Shown in pieces: positions 40,024 through 51,744 of a stretch of 64,000 nt of DNA. The stretch spans positions 248,001 through 312,000 of the forward strand of contig JAOTON010002241.1 of NCBI GenBank assembly GCA_034440635.1, given 5' to 3'. Made by a program: the position numbers and the translations under genes. Position 1 is the stretch's first letter; the number at the start of each line of letters is the position of its first letter. The notes below the pieces were generated by a model. That model was not told the origin of the DNA. It ran no database searches and saw nothing but the letters and a program-made list of their open reading frames with translations. The stretch comes from Lepas anatifera (lineage: Eukaryota > Arthropoda > Thecostraca > Lepadidae).

Positions 40024-40132
40024 TTCCGAGCTATCTCCAGGTGGCACTGGCGACGCCAGCTCATCCCCACTAGGGGGCAGACATGCCAGCGAGGGCTCAT
40101 CTCGAACAAAACGGTGTCCACGCGCGGCGAGA
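40024..40132 (-). CDS. Candidate exon, minus strand (disordered, Ser/Pro/Asp)
   Basis: The acceptor gtattccctgccaacag (CAG at 40135-40133) opens a 36-codon frame reading LAARGHRFVRDEPSLACLPP, then SGDELASPVPPGDSSE. The donor is GAA|GTAAAG at 40024/40023. It enters with one base of a split codon and leaves in phase 0. The composition (PPSGDE, VPPGDS) resembles that of the exon at 55364-55566, whose donor phase fits. No domain is visible. Confidence 0.4.
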
Positions 40133-41803
40133 CTGTTGGCAGGGAATACATCTTAACAAGCTCATCAGCTTTCGAAATTTACCATGTTTGGTAAGCCAAG
40201 CCAAGTACCAAAAAATTCGATATCGGTCAGGTGGGCATTTACCAAATTAGCTTCAGGTTCGGCAAATTAAAACCTTCAGTGCATTTAATTTAAAGGCAGA
40301 TTCTCGGTCTTGACCTGGGTAGGTGATGAGTAGAGCAGACTTTTGGCGCATGACAATTTTAGAGTTTTGGGCTATACAAAAAGCGAAGGATTAAACCGGG
40401 TTCTGGTGAGTTTTTAAACGTTTCACAAATACGCAGTTTTTATAACAGATCGGTAGACAAGATGCCGGGTCTTGTAAATATGCGTCTTTGCTGAGGTTTG
40501 CTGGGCATGCCTAACGAATTGTTGCTGTATCGTTTCTTCGGCCCTTTTGCCTCTAAATCGTTTCTCTCAGTCCTACCACGCCTTTTCTTTCGGTCGCTTT
40601 TGCATTTATTGTGACATCGGTTTTTGACTGAAACGTTATTGTTTACGGAAACGACTTTTTATCGACACAGTTTGATTGTTCCTTATCTTTAACATTTGGG
40701 CTTAGCTACCCTATTTCACTTTTGGTACATTGGTTGCACCGAGTTCTTCAGCATGACCTCCATCTTGGCTTAAGGATATTCTTTTTGCACTCGTGAGAGG
40801 TCCTGGTCCTTTTCCCTCTCGTTTTTTCTCTGGGTGTGCATTCTTGAAATTTCTATGGTCTAAGCACATTGACATTTCATAATACCTTGGACTCAAAATC
40901 TCATGCATACTAAAAAAAACTCAAAATGCTTATTATCCTACGATTTTGGCTGGAAATTGCTGATATCTTTAATCAGAAAGTCCATTGTAATAATAAATAC
41001 GGTCGGCGATCCCACAGACTGATATTTACTGATTTAGATAAATTCAGATTTTAAAATTGGCAATTCCAGGAAAAAAGAGAAAGAAGTGGGACTAATCTGG
41101 TCACCGTCTCTCCCAAATGAGAGCAGAGCAGCAACAAATTTTGGTCACCCAATCGTGAAATATGAGCAATGGGTTAAAAATACTGGCCAGACTGCATATA
41201 TACTGCGGACCTTACTATGAAGATCAACATCCTGTATCTCCGTTAGCCTAAAAATTCTTCCAGAGGGGTCACAATGAGTTCCTAACCACGTCACGCAGAG
41301 GCCCCGGGAGTCCGTCCTTTCACAACACTACAACGGGCGGTATGAACTGCAGATCAGGGCTCCTATTGTGGTCCTGCCTATTCCTAAGCATCCGCTTATT
41401 TCTACAGCTTTGCTGTTTTTATCACCAGGGTATTTATGCACCGGAGCAGACAGCACTGATCTCAGCACGAGCGTAAGATCGGTATTCCGATATGTTCTAG
41501 TATTTGCACTAGGTCAGTATTGCGACTGTCCTGATTATGCCGATAAATGTTCACCGCATCTCCTGCACAGTGCGTAGCTTCACAGGCCTAAGACACGGAA
41601 GCCCATCAGGATACCGAACTGACGCATTATAAATGTTTGAGCGCGGAAACTCGAGCGCACGCGTGAGATCAGAAAACAGGCCGAGCCCAGGCCCGGTTAC
41701 GGGTGGTGCCCCAGGCTGAGTGTCTCACCTGTGCGTTCCGTGCGAAGCTGGGTCTGCGCTGGACGGATGACCTGACCTGACCAGCAGCGGTGACCCGGGT
41801 CAG
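40133..41803. other. Non-coding DNA
   Basis: AT-rich with no exon, array or element ends recognised. Confidence 0.35.
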
Positions 41804-42015
41804 GATGCTGAGGGGTCGCCGGGGTCGCCTAGGGGCCAGCCCGAGGGCACCGCTCCAGAGCTGGGGGCGAACAAACAGAGGTCAGTCGGGGGTTCAGATG
41901 AGAAACACAGGATTACAACGGCACGGGCGGGATCCGATGTAGGAGAGGGACTGGTGCACTGGGCTTGGGTAGATACAATGTGTACAGAGGGCAAAGATAC
42001 TGACATTGAAGAAGA
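41804..42015 (+). CDS. Candidate exon, plus strand (Gly/Ser/Glu-rich)
   Basis: The acceptor gacccgggtcag is followed by a 70-codon open frame reading DAEGSPGSPRGQPEGTAPE and later EGLVHWAWVDTMCTEGKD and ending in acidic residues. The end coincides with a perfect donor GAAGA|GTGAGTAG (42015/42016); the in-frame TGA at 42017 would be the alternative end. The minus strand is also open across this region (122 codons, 42168 to 41800, Ser/Pro-rich), so strand assignment is uncertain. No known family is recognised. Confidence 0.35.
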
Positions 42016-42280
42016 GTGAGTAGGAACTAGACCTCTTCCTCCAATTGGTTCAATTTTATCCGGTATCAGCTCTACAGGTGAACCATGTTGCATTTGTGTC
42101 AGAAGTATGACACAAGATCGAAGAAAGGATTGAGGTGGCTTTTTTTGAGTGGGGAGATTCACATCCAATGCGGAGTGACATAATCATCATCAGTCAATAG
42201 TCAGCCAGCAGAGGTGGTTGTGTGCATTGCCAAGGGGCTGACATAAGGGTGAAAGACCGATGGAATACGCTGGTCTGTCA

Positions 42281-42412
42281 GTGGGGCATTCCACGACAAA
42301 TCGACCAACGCATGAAACCTGCATCCGTGGGGCATTCCATGACAAATCGACCAACGCATGAAACCTTCATCCGTGGGACATTCCAAGACAGATCGACCGA
42401 CGCATGACACCC
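42281..42412. repeat. 46-bp tandem repeat, three copies
   Basis: The unit begins gtggggcattcc and includes acaaatcgaccaacgcatga. Starts are at 42281, 42327 and 42373. The copies are about 90 percent alike by eye. Confidence 0.9.
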
Positions 42413-42994
42413 TAATCTCTCGAAGTTGCAAAAAATATACCCCGGGTTTTCTGGTCGGTAGAAACAAAATCTGACAGCCTTAACTTAATCGGGGTGACGG
42501 TTAGGCAGTTAGGGCTTGAAGCAGTTTTTGAGGTCGCCTTAAATTTAATTATTTTATTGATATCCTAGGGATGAGGTGAAGCAACATATAATTTGTAGGA
42601 TCGTTTGAATATCAACAAACCATAGTTTTAGTTTCTACCGTTTTGCGCTTTTTCGAACTTTCAACCCGGTGACCTCAGGTAACTTGACCTTCCACGACCC
42701 ATAGTGGATTCAAAACTACATTTTAGGTCACATACAAGGCTACTGCGATACATTTTCTTTTGACCGACACGATATGTTCACTACAAATTAAATATTTAAT
42801 TATTTATTACACAAGTAAGTATTTATATATAGATTAAACCATAGGCGTAGGAACCGGGGGGCCAGGGGGGCCACTGGCCCCCCCACTTTTCTGTGGGGGC
42901 CCCGACAGAAAAGTGGTATTGATATGAAAATACTAGCAACTGCAACATAAAATAAGAAAACCAAACGGACCGTATAGCTTGCTCGGAAAACCTC

Positions 42995-43490
42995 TTATAA
43001 AGCTGGCCTGGACTCCTGAGCTGATCTGAGGTCTTATGAGTCGGCCTGGGGCCCCTGAGCTGTTCAGGGGCCCCTGAACTAACCTCTGATGTCCTATGAG
43101 CTAACCTGGGGCTCCTTGAGCTAATCTAAGGTCCCTCGAGCTGGTTTATGTCCCTCTGAACTGTTGCATGGTCCCTAAGCTGAACTGGGAGCCATCAGCC
43201 TGAATGGGCCCCTTGAGCTAGTCAAAGACCCTATACAAGCCGATCTGGGGCCCCTGAGCTGAGCTGGCCCCTAAAGCTAATCTAATGCCCCCTGTGCCAA
43301 ACTGGGGTTCCTGAGCTTATCTGGGGCTCACGCAGAGTTATAGGGCCCCTGAGCTGAGCTTGAAGTGGCTTCCTTGAGCTGTTCTGAGACGCTACATAAG
43401 CCGATCTGGGACCCCTGAGCTGAGCCGGGCTCCTAAGCTGATCTGGTCATCTGAGCTAATCTATGACCCACTGTGCAGAACTGCCCACCC
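42995..43490. repeat. ctgagct minisatellite block
   Basis: Irregular units of about 20-30 bp around cccctgagctgagctggg and ctgatctggggcccctgag. Related to the block at 44990-46240. Confidence 0.85.
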
Positions 43491-43599
43491 CCCCCCCCAC
43501 CTCCCCCTTAGATGGACTGGGACCAGTAGAATAGCCAAGGAGAGTCCAAGGGGTTCGCGGACCCCCTTCCCCGCCCTTGGGCCGATCGTAAGCACTTAA

Positions 43600-44985
43600 G
43601 GATTCTCTGATCAGGGGGCCCCCAGAGTCAGTCTCAGGGGCCCCCGAGATTGGTTCATAGGGGCCCCGAGTCGGTCTCAGGGCCCTCCGCCTCGAGAGTT
43701 AGCATTAGGGGGGCCCAAGAGTTGGTCTTAGGGGCCCCGGAGAGGTGGTCTCAGGGGCCCCCCGAAAGTTGGTTTCCAGGCCCTCTGAGAGTTGGTCGCA
43801 AGGGACCCCCGAAAGTCGGTCTCAGAGGGTCCGAGAGTCGGTCTCAGCCTCCCACCCCCCCGAGATTAAGTCTCAGACCCCCAAAGTCGGTTTCAGGGGG
43901 CTCCTGAGTCAGTCGCAGAGGATCCCAAGAGTTGATCTCAGGGGGCCCCGAGAGTCAGTCTCAGGGCCCCCGAGAGTCATCCTCAGAAGCCCCGCCCCCT
44001 GAGAATCGGTCTAAGGGGTCCCTCGAGATTCTCTCAGGGGGCCCCTGGGAGTAGGTCTCAGGGGTCCCTGGGAACTAGTCTCGGGATAAGTTATTATCAG
44101 ATACCCCACCAGTGTTGGTCTAAGGGGGCCTTCTCTCAAGGACCCCGAAAGCTAATATGAGGCCCGAGAATTAGTGTCATGAGTGCCGCCAAGTGTTGGT
44201 CTCAGGGGCCCATCATAGTCTCAAGGGTGCCTCTCTCAGGAGACAATATTTACTTTCAGGGGCCCCGAGTGATCATCTGGAGTCCCGAGAGTTAGTCTCA
44301 GTTGTGCAGCAGAGTGATGGTCTCAGGGGGCCGCGGAGAGGTGATCTTGGATGCCCTCGAGAATTGCCCTCAGGTTGTTCCCCCCACCCGAGTTTTTGTC
44401 TAAGGGGCCCCAAGAATCAGCCTCGGGGAGCGTTCAAAAGCTAGTCTCAGAGGCCCCTCCCCTGAGGTCAGTCTCAGGGGCATCTGAGAGCTAATTTTGG
44501 GGCTCTGAGAGTAATCCCAAGAAGTTCTCCCGAGTTTTGGTCTCACGGGCTCCAAGTTGGCCTTAGACCCCTGAGGGCTAATCTGGGGCCTCCTAGAGCA
44601 GGTCTCAGAAGCACCAATTGCTCAGTCTCAGGGACACCCCCTGAGTGTTAGTCTCAGGGGGCGCCCCAGTGTTAGTCTCAGATTGCTATCGGGAGCCAGT
44701 CCCAGGGTCCCCCGAAAGTCATTCTTAGGGGACCCCAAGAGCTAACCTGGATGTCCCCGAGTCTCTATGTCTGGGGCCACCCGAGAGCAAATCTGGGGGG
44801 GTCCGGTAGGTAGTCTCAGAGGTGCTGCCGAGAGTTTGTCTTAGGAGCTCCGCGCTATACTCAGGGGGCCCTCGGTTTTGGTCTAAGGGTCCCCGGTAAT
44901 AAGGCCCAGGGGCCCCTGACAGCTAATCGGGGAGGGGCCGAAAATTAGCCTGGCGAGTGCCGCTAAGTGTTGGTCTTAGGAGGGC
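43600..44985. repeat. gtctcagggggcccc minisatellite block
   Basis: About sixty units of roughly 22-25 bp, typified by ggggccccgagagttggtctca. This differs in unit sequence from the flanking blocks but shares the GGGGCCCC-type core. Confidence 0.9.
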
Positions 44986-44989
44986 CTCA

Positions 44990-46240
44990 GAGCTAAACTG
45001 GGAATCCTGAGCTTATCTGGGGCTCACTTATACGGCCCCTGAGCTGAGCTGGGGGCCATGAGCTTAAAGTGGCCTCCTTAAGCTGTTCTGAGACGCTATA
45101 TAGGCCGACCTGGGGCCCCTTAGCTGAGACGGGCTCCTTAGCTGATCTGGTCATCTGAGCTAATCTGGGGCCCGCTGTGCTGAACTGGGGACCCCGAGAT
45201 GGTCTGGGATTCCTGAATACTTTAGAGTCACTGAGCTGGAACCGTTGAGTTATTCTGAGACCGTACATCAGCCGACTTGGGACCCTGAGCTTATCTAGAC
45301 CCCTAAAAGCTAATTTGGGCCCTTAGCTAATCTCAGGCGCCCTGTGATGAACTGAACAGCCCCTGAGCTGGTCTGGGGCACCTGCACTGTTATTAAGTCC
45401 GCTGAGCTGAGCTAGGGGCGATGAGCTTGAATGGGCCTCTTGAGCTGCTTTGAGCTCTACACCAGCCGACCTGGGGTCCCTGAGCTGATCTAGGCCGCCA
45501 AAGCTAGTTTTGGGTTCTAAATTAATATGAGGCCCCTCTGCTGAACTGAGCAGCCCCTGAGCTAGTCTGGCGCCCCATGCCCAATTATAGGACTCGCTGA
45601 GCTAAGCTGGGGGACATGAGCTTGAGCTGGTCCATTGAGCTGTTCTGAGACCCTATATCAGCCAACTTGGGGGCCCCTGAGCTGTGCTGGGCCCCACAGC
45701 TAATTCGAGCCCTAATCTAAGCTGAGGCCCCCTGTGCCTATATGAGGCCTCTGAGTTGGTCTGGAGCCCCTGCACAGTTCTAGCGTCCCTGAGCTAAGCT
45801 GGGGGCCGATACCTTGAATGGCCCATTGAGCTGGTTTGATACCCTATATGAGCCGACCTGTGCCCCTGAGCTGAGCTTGTCTCCCACAGCTAATATGTGG
45901 CACCTGTGCTGAACTGGGGTCCCCAGCTGGTCTAGCCCCCTTGAACTCTGCTAGAGTGACTGAGCTGGGATCCGTAGGCTTAAACGGGTCCCTTGAGCTG
46001 TTCTGAGACCCTATATAAGCCAACCTGGGGGGGGCCTGAGCTGAGCCGGGTCCCTAAGCTAGCCTGGCTTCCTGAGACAATCTGGGGCGCCCTGTTCGGA
46101 GCTTTTAGGGCCCTGTGCTTATGTGGGGTCCCTTAATAAGGTGGTCCCATGAGTCGGTCCCTTAGCCCATGAGCAGGTTTGGGGCCCCCATAGCTGACTG
46201 ATTTGGTTCCTGAGCCATGGTTTGGGCACTGGGGGCCTCT
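44990..46240. repeat. ctgagct minisatellite block, longer-period
   Basis: Resumes the first block's unit. A higher-order period of roughly 250-330 bp recurs: gagctgttctgagaccctat, then a gccgacctgggg-type segment, appears near 45075, 45245, 45445, 45640, 45825 and 45995. Confidence 0.8.
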
Positions 46241-46264
46241 ATGATGACTTGGCGGCTTCTGAGC

Positions 46265-46410
46265 GGCATAGGCATAGGAAACTGGAGAGTGGCGGGCCAG
46301 GGGAGCCACTGGCCCTCCACTGTTCTGTGGTGGACCGCTGCAACGCATATGCAAATATCAGCAACTGCAATATAAAACAAGAAACCCGGGCGGGCACGAC
46401 AGCTTGTCTG
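46265..46410. repeat. Internal duplicate of the element's left terminus
   Basis: ataggcataggaaactgg, then a gccactggccc...cacttttctgtgg-like segment and atatcagcaactgcaa, corresponds to 42841-42985. It suggests a second nested copy sharing the right end, or a terminal duplication. Confidence 0.75.
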
Positions 46411-47029
46411 GGAAAGTCCAGTTTTGGCATATGCCCTCTGCAAACCCCTGGACCGAAAGCGCTTCATGAAAAAGGCCAAGGCACCTACTACCCGAGTGCT
46501 CCCAGATGGACCCCGAAAACTGGACCCAATCAAACTCTGGCCCAGACCGCTCCCAACACAGAGTGCTAATTCGGACACGCAACCCGCACCACAAGCCGAG
46601 CAGCAGCCGTCCCTCGGTCATCAACGCGCGTGAAGAGCCGTCTAAAGGCCGTCTTTCACTACGAAGTGAAAAATATCACCACAGAGCTATTCGATGCGAG
46701 GGAACTGTTGGAAAAGACGTAACTAACACGTAATGTATGGAAATACCTAGTGTAGGCCGGTGTGTATGCGTGTATTATCGATACCAAATGAACAGTTTTA
46801 AAAATGCTCATACTTATGGGCCCCTTGGGCTGGGGCCCCCTTGAGGTGGGCCCCCTCTGGGGTTGGCCCCCCACTTTTCAACCGGTTCCTACGCCCCTGG
46901 ATTAAACATATTAACATGTAATTAGTATTTGACTTATTTAAAATATCAATATATATATATATTTATATAAGTTACAATGATGTTTAGGCGAATTCAAAAA
47001 CTAAATTTATAAAAACATTATATTGCACC

Positions 47030-47070
47030 ACATAAACGCGTTTCGTATTCACTTCATCAGTATGCAGCAC
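47030..47070 (-). ncRNA. Hammerhead-ribozyme-like motif downstream of a PLE
   Basis: On the minus strand: CUGAUGA (47060-47054), a short helix II (GU/AC with loop GAAU, plus one extra A), then GAAACGCGUU. ACGCGU can form a minimal two-pair helix III. Helix I can form between CUGCAUA before the core and UAUGUGG after the cleavage site (seven pairs, two of them wobble). PLEs are known to carry minimal type-I hammerheads. The extra base between the core A and helix II is atypical. Confidence 0.55.
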
Positions 47071-47396
47071 AATACAAGAATACAAGTATGAATCGAAACA
47101 GGAATATTCAAACATCAACTTTGAATTTCGGCAATCATGTCATGCGAACAATTCTTCAACAGTCCTTCAGCAAAAAGGTTTTCCGAATATTAGCACAGAG
47201 GCCACAGTGTGCACACATTCATACCATAAAAACGCGACTTCAGAATAAAATAGTACCATAATTCTAAGTATTTCAAAACAATTAACTCTGGTATAAGCTT
47301 GTAATGAATTTAGCTGTCGGAGTGCTTAAGTTACTGAAACCCATACGTTGTCTGATACAGTTGTTTGATAAAATGAAAGAAGCTTCTACGATTTTC

Positions 47397-48580
47397 CTAG
47401 CGCTTTTGCTTATATTTTTTGGCTACAATTTTTGCCCCTCCCCAGTTCGGTAAATGTTTACAATCCATGCTATGTACTACTAATGCGTTACTCTCTCTAT
47501 TATGTATAAAATCTCTCCTATGTTCTGCTAATCTTATTTTCAAAACCCTATGTGTTTCACCATAATATGATTTCGGGCAACCTGTACATGGAACATTGTA
47601 GACTATACTATTTTCCTGAGTATTTTCCGACTTGCAGTAACTACTGAACATATCCCCTATTTTTCTCCCTGACCTTTCAATTAGAACTACATTTACTCCT
47701 CTAAGTTTTTTATTCAAAGCTTCTGTTTGTGAGGATTGAGGAACAGTGATTACTCTCTGATATTCCTTTTTATTTTTTGTATTTGATTTCTTTCTTATTT
47801 GTTTAGCCTTATTTTTGCATGTAATGAGCAGAGCCTTCGGATATCCTAACCGTTCAAAAATTTCAAATATATGGCCTATTTCTTCGTTGAGGAACTCTAT
47901 GCTGCAAATTCTAAAGGCTCTCAAAAAAAATCCTATGACTATACCTGTTTTTGTTTTTGGCTATGTGCAGATAAGTAGTGAACATAATCCTCCTTGTTAG
48001 TTGTTTTTCTGTTGACTTTAAATTTAACCTCCTCATCGTTCCTAACTATTATTACGTCCAAAAATGGCAACTTTCCTTCATTCTCCTCTTCTAGTGTGAA
48101 CTGAATTTTACTTTCTACGTTATTTAAATCGTTGAGCTTAGATATTAAATTTAGTTCTTGCGGCGCTATGATCAAAACGTCATCACAAAATCGTAACCAA
48201 GTTACATCAGAGCCTATGATAGCATGAAAATGTTCCACTTCCAAAACTCCATACATAAACATGCGGCTACGGGACTTAATGGTGAGCCCATGGCTAACCC
48301 TTCACACTGAGAATATTCCTCATTGTTAAAAATAAAGGGGTCAAATCTAAGACATAGTTCGATTGCCTTTGCATATGCTGCCTTTGTGAGAGGTAAAGGA
48401 ACCAAGGGTAAACACATCAAAGGTCAAATAAGGATACGGACCTAAAGTGACCTCCCCCAGTGTTACATAAAATACACGATTTAGCATGTTGCTAGAAGAA
48501 ATGTTCAAACACCCCAAAAGCCGTTGCACTGATACTGGGGTTGATTGCATACTCGAAGAAGCCAAAACTCGCAAAGTTTT
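47397..48580 (-). pseudogene. Degenerate Penelope-like element (RT core plus GIY-YIG)
   Basis: In minus-strand order there is a diverged RT region with GLAMGSPLSPVAACLCME (motif of the RT palm), then RFCDDVLII (the catalytic YxDD-type motif, here FCDD). These are followed by GKLPFLDVIIVRNDEE and a C-terminal GIY-YIG domain with VYNVPCTGCPKSYYGET and RLAEHRRDF. The pieces lie in three different frames (breaks near 48262 and 47930), so there are at least two frameshifts and the copy is inactive. The N-terminus is missing or unrecognisable beyond 48580. A hammerhead-like motif lies about 330 bp 3' on the same strand. This family is distinct in sequence from the PLE at 52-54 kb. Confidence 0.85.
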
Positions 48581-48767
48581 ATTCGGTTTAGAAGATCATT
48601 TGTTGACTTGAGGTCTTAGCCATTGTCTTAGCCTTGAGACATTGAGGTCTTAGCCTTAGTCATAGCCAAGAAGCATTGCACGAGCAAAACAGTGAAAATG
48701 TCCCAAAACAAGTTTGTATGATGTTCGTTACCAAATGTTGAGACAAGACAACGCCGTGCCTATGTTT

Positions 48768-49496
48768 TATACCCAGGGGGCAAAGTGCCAAAAGCTGTCC
48801 GGCGTGTTATAAAAGGTTGTTGCACAGAAATGAAATCCCTATAATATGGAGAACAATGGTTGATTTCAATCAGGAAGACGCCATTTGAAACTATTTGCTT
48901 ATTCAATCAGTTGTTACCAGCACTGAAGCAAGAAGCTAACATCTCGGACAAAGTTCCCCAATTGGCTTGAAAACAGTGCATTTGCACGCGCTCAGACATG
49001 ACGTTATATCTCAATAACTCTTCTAGGTGTCTAAACAATTTTTGGAGCAATTATACTGAACATGTTAAGCAGCATGTGTGCAAAGTTTCACGGCTGTTCG
49101 TTTAACCCATACAGAGATACAAGTTTTGAGCCAAAAGGGGTGTTGACGTACACCCCTTTCGCGGAGCTGCACGTACCAAAAATGACGTGATAGGACCAAA
49201 CCAGAATACAGAAACCGACATGTGTAGAAGCCGTGTATTCTGAGCTTGAAAATTAAATTATGTTTTTTGCCACCAACGGTCTTTTTTAGCTTAGCTATAA
49301 GCCGTTTTAGTTCAAGAGCCAAGGGCCTATTTTGCGCGTGCTTTCTTTGACAAATGCACCTCCTGCGGACAACGAGTAGGCGCTGTACCGGTTGTCCACC
49401 CAAGGTCATGATCCTGAATCTTCAGGGATTTAATTTCTGTGCAAAAACCTTTTACAACACGCCGGACAGCTTTTGGCACTTTGCCCCCGGGTATTA
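48768..49496. mobile_element. 729-bp element with 73-bp terminal inverted repeats
   Basis: The arms 48768-48840 and 49424-49496 are about 90 percent identical in inverted orientation. They begin atacccaggggg/aatacccggggg and include caaagtgccaaaagctgtcc, then ggcgtgtt. The interior lacks a credible ORF. This is a non-autonomous DNA transposon of unassigned superfamily; no clear target duplication was seen. Confidence 0.85.
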
Positions 49497-50522
49497 CCTA
49501 GTTTTAGCATGTTCGGGTTATGTATGTGGACTCACAAGGTCCCTAATTGACCCAGGGTGAGCAATTCTACATCACCAAAGAGTAAAGGTTACAAACAAAG
49601 CGCTGAAACTTGCTGCATCTATCTCTCTTAGTTTCCAAGCGACCAAGGGGGTCGATCATTTACCCAAAGACTCAGACGACAATAATGTTTATTTGATATA
49701 CGTTTAGAAAAATGCATTTTGATATTCAGCATGCCAGAAGAAAACTCATTGAACTCAATTTTCACTTGCCGTCAAAAGTGCTGTCTTTAATGAACTAGGG
49801 GCTATGGTAGGTCACGTGACCTGAGGCCATCGGGTCAAAATGGGAAAACACGTGAGAAAACAAACCTTCGAAACTTAAACCATGTGTTACTGATATTCGA
49901 ACGCTGTATAGAAAAAGTATGCTGCTTCATTTCACCAGGTGATACAAACAAAAACAGAACTGAAGTTTGCAGTGACCTCACAAACTGCCTCAGACCATAA
50001 CTCGGTCACCGTGTCACTGATTAAGTTAAAGCTTTTAGATTTTGTTTATATTCACCAAAAAACCAATCGCCCCGATTCTGGTGCAAAACCTAGAAGTGAG
50101 GATGTCGTTTTTCAATTTGTGTTCGTTTTGTGGTAGAATTTCCCCTTGTGGGAGTCTCAGCACATTCTGAAGCAGAAGTTTCATAAATTAACTTGCTTGG
50201 AGAGGAATATCTTCCCACATGGACGCTTCGCAATGGAAAATATTTCGCGTTTGGTAATATTCCTCAAAAAGCCCCTCACCAAATTATCTATCAAGGAGGG
50301 GAACTCAATGAATGAAAACAGTTCTGAATTGTTAGCTCAGACGCTTACACGAATTCTTCCTATGCAAGATCTCAAAAAGCAATAGCCTTGCAGGTGAAAA
50401 AATCACCTCGACTCCTGGACTATTCTTAAAACCTCGATTCATGCGAGCTTATAGAATTCCCCTGTTGATGAGAGCATGCAACACACTACGCCGCTAGGTC
50501 GGGATACGACCAAATCTCGCAG

Positions 50523-50686
50523 TCAAGGTCGCACCTTGTCGGACGGGGCCTGGGAAGGGGAGGGAGGGGAGGGGGCTCAGCGCCCCGCGTGTATCTACAC
50601 CGCCGTATACGGCGCCTGGGTCGTCTCCCCGGAAACTGGCACCTGGACATGGAGATGCCAGCTCGCCGCCGCCGACGCCATCGCAG
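50523..50686 (+). CDS. Candidate exon, plus strand (GAWVVSPETGTWTWRCQ)
   Basis: A GC-rich island in AT-rich surroundings. A plausible acceptor (aaatctcgcag) precedes an open frame with ACIYTAVYGAWVVSPETG followed by TWTWRCQLAAADAIA. It ends at a perfect donor ATCGCAG|GTATGG (50686/50687). The aromatic-rich core suggests a folded extracellular-type segment, but no family is recognised. The minus strand is also open (GGGELASPCPGASFRGDD), so the strand is not certain. Confidence 0.35.
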
Positions 50687-51744
50687 GTATGGTCACGACG
50701 CTCGAACAGGGGCGCTGCCGAGGAACTGGATGGGTGGATTTGAAATGTGGATGGGTGGATTTGAAGGATGCTTAGCCTTGATCTATTTATCTTAACACAT
50801 GAACACTTTCGATACAAAAGGCTACGTACGATTTCAGTACTGCCTGCACGGAATCGATGTGATGGGAAAAGGAAACACTCCATCAGGTTCCAAACGTTGG
50901 CGCATATTCCCATGACCAGCCAGCTTTGGAGTCGTGTCCTGCCCATTTTCAGTGTCAACGCGCTCCGTGCAGCTGCGAATATGGTGTGGTGGCATTTCGA
51001 CTGTAGGACCATGCACGAAAATGATATGCGCAGTCGGCATTACATACAGTGCTGAAATATTGTCAGTAAGACAGATGTTTGGTTAAAGTAAAAAGCTTGC
51101 TCAAATCAGGAGCATCTTCCTCATTTCAGGAAAACTGATCAATCAAAAAATTTTATCAATTTGTAGTAAATACGCTACCGCTCAGAGCAATGGAATATTT
51201 AGCTCCGATAAATTGTCACTTGGCACGAATTAGTTTCGAAATCTATAGATATTTAGCCCTCTGTCATTGGGCATACGCTTTTAACAACAACCTCTAGCGG
51301 TACTACCAACCACCGACGATTCCCCGAGAAGAAGGTGGCATAACACAGTTCGGTGTCGGGAAGACAGGTAAGCCAGGAGAGAGTTATTCCGCGGATGGAA
51401 ATCTTATTGCAGTCTCAGTCCTTTCGATATTGACGAGAAAAAAACAGTTAACAGCTTAGTACCCAATAAGATATGCTTTCATTATCTATATAAATTTGAG
51501 GTAAGGGCAAGCGTGTTGAGACAAAATTTCATTTGTCTCAGGTATGGCCCAGATAGACTATAAAATAGATATGAAAGACCTTCCGAGTTTTCTCGTGCAA
51601 ATAAAAACTTATTTTCATTGTGAGTGCCCACAAAAGCTCGCACCTTCGTCACACGTTTTTATTGCTAGGCTTTCACTCAGCTAGGATATTCTCATATTTC
51701 CTCAAGAACTCGGAAGATTTTATATATATATACATATATATATT

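Larger units (their letters stand above)
42840..46899. mobile_element. 4.1-kb non-autonomous hAT-like element filled with minisatellites
   Basis: The left end CATAGGCGTAGGAACCGG and right end (inverted) CAGGGGCGTAGGAACCGG are inverted repeats. Perfect 8-bp duplications GATTAAAC flank them (42832-42839 and 46900-46907). These are hAT-type characters. No transposase is visible. The interior consists of three array blocks: ctgagctg-type (about 42995-43490), gagagt-ggtctcagggg-type (about 43600-44985) and ctgagctg-type again (about 44990-46240). A second, diverged copy of the left end begins at about 46265. Confidence 0.8.
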
